The translations under genes and the position numbers were made by a program. Below, in pieces: positions 32,743 to 42,190 of a stretch of 64,000 nt of DNA. The stretch covers positions 124,001-188,000 of the forward strand of contig JAJEKV010000170.1 of the NCBI GenBank assembly GCA_021234155.1, in the 5' to 3' direction. Each line of letters opens with the position of its first letter. The first letter of the stretch is position 1. The DNA comes from Isoetes taiwanensis. Lineage: Eukaryota > Streptophyta > Lycopodiopsida > Isoetales > Isoetaceae. Under the pieces are notes generated by a model. The model made no database searches, had not been told where the DNA came from, and was given only the letters and a program-made list of their open reading frames with translations.

Positions 32743-32822
32743 GTATTATGAGATGCTATAATTATGAGATGCTATAATTATGAGATGCTATAAGAGATGC
32801 ATTATGAGATGCTATAATTAAG
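32743..32822. repeat. Short tandem repeat in LINE, ATGAGATGCTATAATT units
   Basis: Four or so copies of a 16-base unit (TTATGAGATGCTATAA), one carrying an extra GAGATGC; an expansion inside the dead LINE. Confidence 0.9.
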
Positions 32823-34366
32823 GGTTTGGAAAGGTATTTGTTCTGGTGGTCCACGGCTAAGTTATCCATGGCTGGCTGCGTAACTGTGGCAAAGTCAATT
32901 CGGAGTAGTACACATGTCTATATGGCATCCATCTTGCGGGCACCTTAGACAAAGATGCAGCTCATTGTTCGTACTATCAGGAACTTTATCTGGGGTGGCA
33001 CTGAAGGAGGAGTTGATGTTAATTAGTTGGGCGAAGTGCATTATGCGTAAACTTTGCGGGGGGCTGGGGATGATTCACTTTCTTCTCCAGAGCAAGGTGC
33101 TGATTTCTAAGTTCATATGATGGATTCTAAATAATGATGATAATTCCCAGGTCTGCGTCTCATTCACCAGTCTGTACAGATGTGCATTTCCTTTGGCTTT
33201 CCAACCATTAAGCCACTTCTCCTAAGGACATTATTCTATCCACTTTCTCCATACCCTAATGCGTCTCCTTTCCTCAAGGGATTGCTAGCTGCTTGGGAGA
33301 CTGTGCGCACTTTGTTTTAGTTCCATCCGATGGCCCACACAGATCCTACAACCAGTTGTTGGTGGATCCCTTTGGATCCCTTGGTCTCTTCTGTCCATCC
33401 ATTGAGGCAGCGTCGATGGCGAGCAGCCGGTGTGCTCACAGTATCTGCATGGTATAATGAGACAACATTGTTGACGTGGAATGAGTTCAAATTGAAGTTC
33501 CTCCTTCTTCGTTGGGACCGTGGCATTTGGAAAAAAGTAGCTAATACTCTTCCTCTACATCCACAAGACGTGGTTCCCGAGCTCTGGGTCGTTCATGGTA
33601 GGGTTAAGGAGGATCACCTGGTGCACTCGATGTATATAATCCTGCTTCATCCTGAAGTGTTGCCTCCATGGCCAAAGTGGCCTTTAGTTATTCCTGAGCC
33701 TCATTGAAAAGCAGTCTGGGGATGGGTATGGGATAAATTGCTCCATTCTAAGCTATCTACCTTATGGTAGCAGATCACTCATAGATGCGTGTGGGTAAAC
33801 ACTGCTGTTCATAGATTTTGTCTAGAAGTCTTTGTGATCTGCCCTCTTTGTATGCAGAGGAGTGAGACAATTGAGCACTACTTTTTCTTGTGTCACCATG
33901 ACTTGCTTGACAGTGGCTTTTGAGCCTTTTCCATTGTGACTTGAATAGTCAGCAGGTCCTATTGTGAGTCTATCCTAGTTCGTGGGACAAGTTAGCAAAG
34001 AGGGCTTTCCACTTAGCATCCGCTTGGATCATCTGGTCCATCTGGAAGAGACGAAATCTCCTCGTCTTCAAGGGACAGGTCTTTTCAGATGCGCAAGTGC
34101 TTAGCGATGCTCATCGTCGCATTGTAAAGGCATACAAGAAAGGATGACATCAAGAGTCTCATTTGGGAGCGATATCTTCAGATTCAGACTTATTCATAGC
34201 CGGCTGTGCTCGTGGTGATATGTATTCTCTGCTTTCCTGTGTTATGTATGTGGTGGGTAGTGTTGCTCTAATGGACGTCTTCTCCACTGGGTTTTGAGTC
34301 CCCCATGTACTCTTTGTATTCTTTTTAATAATAAAGGTCCACGTTCATCTCAACAAAAAAAAAAGG

Positions 34367-35640
34367 GGGAAACTCTACAAAAACTGGAAAAACGAAATGA
34401 TAGAGGGGGAATCAGAACTCAGAAAGTCAATTTTGACATGTGCAGCAAAGCAGAAGAAAGATCGAGTGAAGGGAAATTCGAAAAGCAAAAAGAAAGGTAG
34501 AAACGACAAAAAATCAGAGTGACAAAAAATCTGAAACAAGAAACTAGAGCATATTCCGCCTATGGAGCAAGGGCAGAAGAAAGCTAGAGTGCAGGGAAAA
34601 CCGAAAAGACACAAACATAAACAAAGAATTGACAATGAATCAGATGGCGACAAAAATTTTCAAATCGAAAAGGAGAAAACTTACATGGCATGGCAGAGCG
34701 AATGATTCAGAAGGTAACCGACTCCATGCGGCCTGTGAGAGGCAAATTGATATGAGACTTGTCGAAACCAAAGAACACCACTGCCTAATATCGGTGCAGA
34801 TCCAAATTAGAGCATATTAAAAACAAAAGACACTCCTACGTGCAGATCCAAATCAAAAGGCCCTTCATGAAGCAAGAGATCCAAGAAGCCACCCTCCAAG
34901 GAGATCCCAAAAGCATTCCAAAAGCACTTCACATAAAAGTCTATGAGAATGAAAAGCAACAAACAGAGAAGCCAAATAGGACTAGTAAGTGGCGGAATTG
35001 GAGATTTGAATGGGGAGGTGCTAAGCCCGATCAAGCCCTAGTGGATACTCGAACCAGTCTGCTAGCATGAAGTCTAGTAACCCAGACGAACCAACTCTGT
35101 GTAAAGGCTTCCTTATAAAAATCTTTCAAACTGAACAAGTGTGTCCCATACGGATTGCCGATCCTAAAACATGAAGGAACAGACTTGCATGAAAATCCAG
35201 CACCCAAAGCAGACCGGAATCAAGTCTAACCACATGATCCAAATGAATATCTGTTCCCATCGATGAATTGACCCCAAAAATTGGATTTGCACTTGAGAAG
35301 TAGCATCTTGAACCATGGATCCTCTGCCCTGGAACCTTGGAGCCATGGCATGTTAAGGAGCACCTCAGGTAGGAGAGAAGGCGTGGGAGGTAGGAAAGAA
35401 GGCGTAGAAGGAAGCAAAAACTTGTGGAGGCAAGAAAGAAAGAAAGAAAGAAAAGAGCTCATGAGACCGTTGATGATTGGAAAAAATAATGAAGCAGTAT
35501 AAATAGGAGAGGCGAGGAAGGGCAGCCCCATCCAAAGAATGTCGGTTCTATTGCGACCGTGTTATTAATGTGTAGTAAAGAGTACCATGTTATAATTGTG
35601 AGTGCCCGAGCCGCACGTAAGGGCCTGCAGGTGCACATTT
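34367..35640. other. No recognised gene; purine-rich stretch and microsatellite
   Basis: 34375-34700 is A/G-rich and open in both directions, without family resemblance. A GAAA-type microsatellite sits at 35434-35457. Otherwise unremarkable. Confidence 0.5.
35434..35457. repeat. AAAG microsatellite
   Basis: AAGAAAGAAAGAAAGAAAG run. Confidence 0.9.
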
Positions 35641-35643
35641 CCC

Positions 35644-35827
35644 AATGTGAAGTTAGGGGGAAGGTGATTTCCTTGCCACGTGGCGCCATCGCGCCTACAG
35701 AAGTCCAAAAATCCTGTTATCAGCCCTGTTGAAACAGAGCAGAGGCAACACCGGATGAGGCAAAACATTACCTCTTTTAATCTAGGCCTGAAATAGAGGG
35801 AAATCACCTCCCCCTAACTTCACATTT
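35644..35827. mobile_element. Small inverted-repeat (MITE-like) element
   Basis: Arms at 35644-35672 (AATGTGAAGTTAGGGGG...GATTTCC) and 35799-35827 are inverted copies differing by one indel. The 125-base interior contains a GCCACGTGGCGCC G-box palindrome and no open frame. Target duplication not resolved. Confidence 0.7.
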
Positions 35828-36199
35828 GTATATTTGTGCAGATGCCATCATATGCATGTCCTTTGATTAAGTGGTGTATCTCAACCAAGTACAACCGATG
35901 TTTGTTGTATAGTGTATATCTACATACATGTGCAGGTGAAATTAAATCTCGACAGTTAATGATTCTATCCTGGGAGATCTCCAAGGGGTCATGATATGCC
36001 AAAACACTACATTAAGGGTAAATTTAATTCCACCATGTGCATGTGCAATAACAAGTTAAATACATAAGCTATGACATAGGTTGACCATATGAGTTGTTAA
36101 GGATATTTTTTTCCAAAGGGAAGCAGACAAAATCTTAACTAGTAAAGCTTGAGCACAATCCAAATAAGAGCTTGAATCAAGCATAGGAGCACATAGACA
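35828..36199. other. Upstream region of GDSL pseudogene
   Basis: No gene. From about 36078 it is homologous to 49136 onwards, the region ahead of the second GDSL exon copy, so the promoter-proximal sequence was duplicated too. Confidence 0.55.
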
Positions 36200-37055
36200 A
36201 TGGCTATGGATGCTTTTCCCTCCCTTGTCATAATCTGTTTAGTGTTAGGAGGATGTAGAGCAGGAAATGTGTTGTGTGTCCTCCTGCAATGTTCCTCTTT
36301 GGGGACTCTTTAACAGACACAGGCAATGGGCCTTACTTGTTTCCAATTCCAAATTTCAGTTTCGGATCCGATATAAGGCGCATACAGCGGCTGCACTTTA
36401 GAGAATCGACTTCATAGGTAAGCAAATCTAATAATGCTCAATGATATTCATTTAAAAAAAAAAAAAAAAAAATCAACTTCTCTGCTTTATCTGTTACGTT
36501 TCATCCATCATATGTTTGATTATTTGGTTATGCAAGCAGCTTGTGGAGATATTCCATACAATTGGATCAAGCAATTGTTTTTTTAATACGTTGTGTTAAT
36601 TGTTATATCATGCAGCTCAAGCTTTTGGGTTCCCCTTATTCTCCCCATATTTCATGAACATGAATCCGAATTTCAAGCACGGAGTAAATTTCGCTGTATC
36701 GGGAGCTACAGCATGGAATACGACCATAAATTCTCCCATGTATTTAGGCAGGCAAATCAACAACTACATATTCTTCAAATCAAACGTAGAATCAGTCTCT
36801 TCAACACGTATTACTTACACTGAATTTCTTCACAATCTTATTTTTCCAGCTCTAATCAGAAAAAGATACATATGATTTGGAACAGGAAAAAATCCAATTC
36901 TGCCAAAGAACGATTCATTTTCAAATGGTTTGTACTACATAGCAATTGGCGTAAATGATGTTATGCAAAACTATAGGTATAACAATTACACAATAGAAAG
37001 GATGAAGGCAGAGGTAGTGCCAGAGGCAATTGGAGCTGTGATGAAAGACATATAT
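36200..37055 (+). pseudogene. GDSL esterase/lipase, exons 1-2 (pseudogene)
   Basis: Exon 1, 36200-36418: ATG gives a signal peptide (MAMDAFPSLVIICLVLGGCR). A frameshift leads to PPAMFLFGDSLTDTGNGPYLF, the block I GDSL motif with the nucleophile Ser. Another shift leads to RIDFI before the donor GTAAGC. The intron holds a poly(A) run at about 36455. Exon 2, 36616-37055: AQAFGFPLFSPYF, HGVNFAVSGATA (the NFA.GA block), one in-frame TGA near 36873, then GLYYIAIGVNDVMQNY (block III, GxND), ending before GTAAGT. The block V exon with the catalytic Asp-x-x-His is missing; the kinase gene follows on the other strand. Plant GDSL lipases are secreted esterases of cutin, wax and wall polymers. Non-functional. 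Confidence 0.85.
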
Positions 37056-37393
37056 GTAAGTGATCAAAAAATAAAAAACAGAGAAGCTTTTTAAAAGGCC
37101 CATTAAGTTATTTTTGTTGGGTTTTTCAAACTGGCGGGCAGTGCTAGTTAAAAATTGTGTTCATCTCTAACAATTGCTGAAATGAGGGATGATGAGGATT
37201 ATTGCTGAAATCAGGGAATACAATATATAACTTCAGATTATAAATGAATGATGAAGGATTCAAAACCAATTTAAATCTGGAATGATCCAGATATTATTGG
37301 GATAAAATACTGAAGAGAATCTTCCTACAATATGAAGTAGATGATGACGTAGTTAAGTTAACGATCATGATCATGGTCATGGCTGCACCTGCT
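37056..37393. other. Spacer between GDSL pseudogene and kinase
   Basis: AT-rich; no gene seen. It includes the 3' flank of the convergent kinase gene. Confidence 0.5.
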
Positions 37394-38857
37394 TCAAGGA
37401 TGAATGATAGAATCAATAGCCATTCCTTCCAATCCATCGATTGTAACTTTCAGCTCTATTGGAATAGTATTAACTTCTTTGATCAAAGTTTTTTCCTTAA
37501 CAAGCCACAAGATGTGACATATATGCTTAAAGCTTGGACGTTTCTCTGCATCATGTTCCATGCAAGACTCTATCAAAATTTCAAGCTTCTTAGGAATGTC
37601 TGAAGCTAGTTTTGGTCTCTCTCCCTTTCCCCCTCGAATACTCCATGCACAAATTTCTGCACATACCAATCCAAAGCTATAAACATCGACTTTTCTTGAA
37701 TATTTGTTGTCTTCTTTCATTTCCGGTGCCATGTACATCTCGGTGCCTCGCTTCTCTGTTTTGGTCCTTGCAGTCTTAAAATTATCCTTAGAGATACCCA
37801 AATCCGCAAGTTTGATAAGTAGACTTTTATCCTTTCTAACATTGACCAATATATTAGAGGGCTTAAGGTCTCTATGAACCACATCAAAGCTATGTAAATA
37901 CTGCATTGCTTTTGCTATTTGAAGCATCAAGTCAATTTTTTGCAGTATATCATGGTCGGCACTGTCTCTTATGTATGCTTGTAGGTCCTTTTCCATGAGC
38001 TCTAAAACAAGTCTGTTTTTTTCAGTGTGGCCTAACATGTGGACAATATGGGAAGAAGTATGCAGCAGCATATTCCAAAAAACATTCATTTCATCATTAA
38101 GATATTCATTAGACACAAATGTTTTCACAGCTACGGGTAATTTATGCCACAATGCACTATGGACACTTCCAAAAGTACCTCTTCCCTTTTCATGTTGTAT
38201 AAGCAAATCAACATCATTAATATTAGGTTCCTTCATCAACAGTTTGAGCAAGCTAGAGACTGGAATATTAGGTCTAGATTTTGAAAGCCAACTACAACAA
38301 CCCTTACCAGATTCAGATTGGAGCTTGATGCTATGTATCAGGGTCATCCTGTCCTCTTCAAATGCTATATCCAGACTCGATTGCAAACTGTTACAGTCTG
38401 CTTCTACGCTAAGCATGAGTTTCTGAATCCTTAGTTGTTTTGCAGCATCAGCGGATGACTTTGACTTTAGGATGCGCAAAATATGACGGTTTATCATTTG
38501 AACATATATCCTTGCATCATCAATAATCTCACTCAACTGTCCTTTACAGCCCAAAATGGTAAATAGCAGGCAAGGGGAGTCCTTTTCGTCACACAGACTG
38601 ATGAGTTGCCAGCCATTTTCTAAAACTTGACCCAGCTGCTTCGCTAGGTTGGCCGTGGCCTCCCCATTCGACCCTGTTTCTTCATGAAGATGAAATATTG
38701 TGGTCCACCACTCAACATATCGTTCAATGCAATCTGCAAGTAACCTTAGCACAAAACATTGTTTCTGGTATATCCCACTGCTGTTGATAGCCCATTGTTT
38801 CTTTATCTTGCTGCACAAAGTAAAGACATAGGAATTCCAATTCTCCCCATGATCCAT
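37394..38857 (-). CDS. Serine/threonine protein kinase with N-terminal helical domain
   Basis: Single open frame of about 487 residues from ATG at 38857 (MDHGENWNSYVF); the frame extends four codons upstream but without an ATG. Residues 1-190 are predicted helical, with no family I can name. The kinase domain spans about 217-455: Gly-rich loop GRGTFGSV (225-232), VAVK Lys245, HRDLKPSN with catalytic Asp330 and Asn335, DLG instead of DFG (Asp352), MYMAPE (377-379), DVYSFG and EKRPSF. All catalytic residues are present, so activity is likely; DLG is tolerated in many kinases. It looks like a plant TKL-type soluble kinase with no signal peptide or membrane segment. Intronless, and near dead genes, it could be a retrocopy, yet no frame lesion is visible. 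Confidence 0.85.
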   Translation of the reverse strand: MDHGENWNSYVFTLCSKIKKQWAINSSGIYQKQCFVLRLLADCIERYVEWWTTIFHLHEETGSNGEATANLAKQLGQVLENGWQLISLCDEKDSPCLLFTILGCKGQLSEIIDDARIYVQMINRHILRILKSKSSADAAKQLRIQKLMLSVEADCNSLQSSLDIAFEEDRMTLIHSIKLQSESGKGCCSWLSKSRPNIPVSSLLKLLMKEPNINDVDLLIQHEKGRGTFGSVHSALWHKLPVAVKTFVSNEYLNDEMNVFWNMLLHTSSHIVHMLGHTEKNRLVLELMEKDLQAYIRDSADHDILQKIDLMLQIAKAMQYLHSFDVVHRDLKPSNILVNVRKDKSLLIKLADLGISKDNFKTARTKTEKRGTEMYMAPEMKEDNKYSRKVDVYSFGLVCAEICAWSIRGGKGERPKLASDIPKKLEILIESCMEHDAEKRPSFKHICHILWLVKEKTLIKEVNTIPIELKVTIDGLEGMAIDSIIHP

Positions 38858-38924
38858 TCCTTGGATCAACCCACAGGAGGGATCTGCGATATGTACAGCT
38901 AATAATGTACAGATTGTATAGTTG

Positions 38925-38944
38925 GGGCCGACCTAGGTCGGCCC
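38925..38944. repeat. Perfect 20-bp palindrome
   Basis: GGGCCGACCTAGGTCGGCCC followed by T7, about 70 bases upstream of the kinase start. GGTCGG occurs again at about 38975 and 39003, so this may be a transposon end. Confidence 0.9.
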
Positions 38945-39847
38945 TTTTTTCCGAGCTTTTCCAACCTAGCTCTCGGTCGGCAGCTTCCGATCTGACCCAC
39001 GGTCGGGAGGGTCAAATTTGACCTAGATTTTTTTTTTTGCCCCTTTCATTCTGCGTGTCTTCCTTGCCGTCATATCTGTCGCCATATCTGCGTGTCTTCC
39101 TTGCCGCCATATGGATTTTTAATCCAAAAGATCCTCTACTTCCTCAAAACCTAGCTATCATATCATATTTAACTCTGGAACATCTGACCCAATTGAACAT
39201 GTAGTCGAAAAAATTGCATTTTTTGTGCTCCCGGTCATGATCTTGGCATCAAAAAATATTTTCTGAGTCAAATTATATATAAATTTGGTTTGGGTTTCTT
39301 CTCGTTCCTTTCAAATTGCACATGCAGATACAAATTGCAGGTTAGAATTATAGTTTTGAATTGGGTTCTTTTGATTTGGACTATACATGTTTTATTTGAG
39401 TTACAAAATTGCTTCAACGTAAGGATTAGGATCTTATAAGATCTACTATACAAAAACGGTGTGTATTCCTTCCCTTTTTCTTTTGCATCACCATTCTTTT
39501 TTCTATTTCGTGGCGTCCAACAGCTGGATGCAAATTTCCTTCACAAGTCTTATGTCAATTATAATAAATTGAGGTCCCACTGCTGAGTGTTTGTGGCCTC
39601 TGTGTCCACCAAAAAACTGAAGAGTCGAAGCCAACAATCGACACCAAAAAACTGGTCGACCTGCTTCTTGTGCAAATAGCAGCAAACAGGTCAGCCTCTG
39701 TTTCTAGGATTCAATCGACAAGAGGATTCTAAAGATGGGTTTACTGTTTGTATTCGTCTATTCTTTAAAGGTTTCTGTATAACATCTCAAATAGCCTTTC
39801 TTAGGTCTTAGATGATAGATACTGCAGAATCCTGAGTTAGCTCCGGT
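38945..39847. other. Divergent intergenic region between kinase and lectin protein
   Basis: About 0.9 kb between two divergent genes. There is a short imperfect direct repeat of CTGCGTGTCTTCCTTGCCG at 39050-39110. No other gene is seen. Promoters of both genes should be here. Confidence 0.5.
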
Positions 39848-40930
39848 ATGGCTTTCTTCTCGATTTTCATGCATCTTCTCCTCATCTTCTTTCTCTCCAC
39901 GTCCAATGCCAATTTTACCTTCAATCCCTTCAACGAATCTTCTTTCAAGAACGGCTGCACCTTCACGGGCGATGTAAGCAGCAATAAAGACTCTGTGGAT
40001 CTTACCAGGAACAAGTATAATAAGGTGATTAACGACAGCATTGGCAAAGTATATTACGAGGAGCCCTTCAGGTTCAAGAATGCAACGACTGCAGCATCCT
40101 TCTCTACGTCCGTCACCTTCCAGATTACTACGTCGCCGGATATTTGCCCTGGCGACGGCATATGGTTCTTCCTCCAGGCGCATCCTGGCGACGATCCTGG
40201 TTTGTTTGCAATTAGTTCAGGGCCCAGTGCCACTAATCCTTTCCTTGCAGTTGAGTTCGACACTTACGTTAATAATGACAGCGCCACAGACAGTGATTAC
40301 AACATACCATGTGGAAGTGCAAACAAATGCTCCTCCTATTCTTCCCACGTTGCCATCGATTTGAATACTTTTATCTCCGTCAACTATAGTTGCTATGCCG
40401 GCCTTACAAGCGGCAAACAGCAGGCTTGGATCGATTATGACGCACACACTAAAACTCTTGAAGTCAGAATGGCCAACGAATCAGGTCCGCGTCCTTCCCG
40501 AGCTACCGTCTCTGCTCAGCATGTAGATCTGCACCAATTGTTTTTTCGTTATGATTCATTGTATGTTGGGCTGTATGGACTAACCGTTGTGGCAGCAGAA
40601 TTGCATACAGTTTATTCTTGGAGTTTCAATATTTCCCAACTTGACGATCATTTCAATATTACCCAACTTGAAGATCATTTGCCTGCTCCTTCTCCATCGC
40701 CATTTCCTGCTCCACCCAGAAAGCATCTATCAGTTCCTGTGATTGTTGTAATGGTCGTTATCATATTTGTTTTTCTCTGTGCCTTGCTTAGTTTCTTCTA
40801 CATCAAATTGGCGAGGAAAAAGGAGCAAGAAACCTCTGAAATGGACGGTTCTCTTCAGGGACCTAGTCATCGAAGACGCAAAGACGCCTTTGGAGTAGAT
40901 GAATTTGAACCTCGGTTCGGTTCTAAATGA
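39848..40930 (+). CDS. L-type lectin receptor-like protein lacking a kinase
   Basis: 360 residues. A signal peptide (1-21, hydrophobic up to STSNA) precedes a legume-lectin domain (about 22-260): CTFTGDVS, GDGIWFFLQA, FLAVEFDTY (135-140, with the metal-binding Glu/Asp pair), SHVAIDLNT and YVGLYG. A nine-residue tandem repeat (FNISQLDDH / FNITQLEDH, 260-277) and a Pro-rich stalk (PAPSPSPFPAPP) lead to a transmembrane helix (about 295-319, VPVIVVMVVIIFVFLCALL) and a 40-residue Lys/Arg-rich cytoplasmic tail. The stop follows FEPRFGSK, where LecRKs continue into a kinase domain. No kinase sequence is seen downstream. Expected at the plasma membrane, sensing glycans or extracellular ligands. Either a natural kinase-less protein or a receptor gene cut short. 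Confidence 0.88.
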   Translation: MAFFSIFMHLLLIFFLSTSNANFTFNPFNESSFKNGCTFTGDVSSNKDSVDLTRNKYNKVINDSIGKVYYEEPFRFKNATTAASFSTSVTFQITTSPDICPGDGIWFFLQAHPGDDPGLFAISSGPSATNPFLAVEFDTYVNNDSATDSDYNIPCGSANKCSSYSSHVAIDLNTFISVNYSCYAGLTSGKQQAWIDYDAHTKTLEVRMANESGPRPSRATVSAQHVDLHQLFFRYDSLYVGLYGLTVVAAELHTVYSWSFNISQLDDHFNITQLEDHLPAPSPSPFPAPPRKHLSVPVIVVMVVIIFVFLCALLSFFYIKLARKKEQETSEMDGSLQGPSHRRRKDAFGVDEFEPRFGSK

Positions 40931-42039
40931 AACTACACATTAACAGCGTTTGCAAATCCAAAAGCCTTCAGAACAACAACGCGGAACCTCGGTTCTCAGC
41001 CCCGCACATTTAGGAAACTAGTTACCGTGCTGGGTTTTAATGGAAACATGTTCAGTTGGGTCATGTTCGTTAATGATAGTAATTGGAATTAGGTATTACT
41101 GTGTGCATGTATATTAATTCTTTTGTACATGCTCTAGGTGTTCGGTATTGTATGCTATTGGTATAAGTTAAAGATCTGTATAATATAGACCAATGACTAT
41201 AGAAATCCAATCTAGCTGTTATGGCACAAGCTCAAGGGAGTGGCTCAAATGACTTGCAGAGGTGAACACAGATGCAAAGCCTAAGATCTGAATTAAAGAA
41301 TTGGAAGCTAAGGAATGTTTGTGTTCTAATAATTATTAACTAGAGTAACAACCCCACTATTGGAGCAGTCACCACTTTTAATTCGCTGCGTGGACATGAT
41401 GCAGAGGCCACGTAAGACCCTCATTGCGTCCAACCCTAAACCTAGGTTGGAGCATCCAGGCAAATTCTGGCGCACATGCAATTGGTTAAGGCGCAGAGGG
41501 AGGCAAAACCTTGTCCAATTATTTGCAATCAATGGTCCATTCCTGGCACCAAATATGGCTTACTGCATGTTCTATTTTTTGTTTAACTTTTATCTTTTCT
41601 TGATTCGCTGTTTGCATGCAGAATGGTGCATCATCAGGCCATGTCGTCCAGTTCTATGCCATTATTGGAATGGTTGGTAACCTCTCTTTTTTTTTTTGCA
41701 GTTTCTCAGTTTGATTGTAGGACAATTTAGGCTATTTAGATTTCTTTCTTGATTAAAAAAGGAAGTCAACTATATTGTGTGGTTTTTGCATGCAAACCTA
41801 TGCATGCCATATAATTTTTGGGCCTTTATTCATGGATTATGGCATGCAACTAGCTTTTCCTACCAGGAACAAATCTCCCTGCTCTTCTGTTTGCGTTCCA
41901 AAGCCAGATTGATACTGTGGCATGCAATTTGACCACAAGATCAACTATTTAAAACATTCTAGAGTATTAATTTCAGATTTTTCCTCAATCTATATAAGAG
42001 TATCCTCTACCACAATGGCCATGTTTGGGAGTTCGCAAT
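40931..42039. other. 3' flank of lectin protein; no further gene
   Basis: Contains open stretches of up to 106 codons at 41360-41680, with no recognisable family. No kinase exon follows the lectin protein here. Confidence 0.5.
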
Positions 42040-42164
42040 CGTGTTCAGGCACCTCCTCCAATTCTCAAGAGAGCTAGAAACATGAAAAGAGGTGCCTGGA
42101 CTAAAGAACAAATAGATGCAGCTATTCTGGAAGCTGATGAGGGCTATCTTTCTATTAGAAACTA
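42040..42164 (+). pseudogene. Pogo-like transposase N-terminal scrap
   Basis: The plus strand reads ARNMKRGAWTKEQIDAAI, then LEADEGYLSIRN and a stop. It aligns with NQKRGAWTMEDLNEALESI...LSIRK of the 25257-25998 transposase, that is, the region leading into the psq helix-turn-helix. Homology stops just before a decayed TGCCCAGC hairpin at 42172. Confidence 0.65.
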
Positions 42165-42171
42165 GTAATGG

Positions 42172-42190
42172 TGCCTAGCGTTGCTGGGTG
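42172..42190. repeat. TGCCCAGC hairpin family member (decayed)
   Basis: TGCCTAGCGTTGCTGGGTG: the same palindrome with two arm changes, next to a pogo-like transposase scrap. Confidence 0.65.

Larger units (their letters stand above)
30682..34366 (+). mobile_element. LINE (L1-like) retrotransposon, 5'-truncated, decayed
   Basis: Plus-strand non-LTR element ending in AATAATAAAGG and a short poly(A) at 34353-34364. It begins inside the endonuclease domain, after three CTCAGGTTGACAGATT repeats, and interrupts copy 2 of the 1.5-kb repeat. Coding order: endonuclease (GLVNVYAHN, WIMVGDFNMVE), connector, reverse transcriptase (KRGKCPGLDG.PVEFF; LGFLPCRCI; VYLKLDFAKAYDSVDW; QYADDTF), thumb, and a C-terminal zinc-knuckle zf-RVT (CPLCMQRSETIEHYFFLCHH, about 33840-33905). 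Frameshifts after 31956 and many stops show that it is dead. Confidence 0.88.

Noticed and set aside
37971-38426. 151-codon plus-strand frame
   Set aside because: Antisense shadow of the protein kinase gene.
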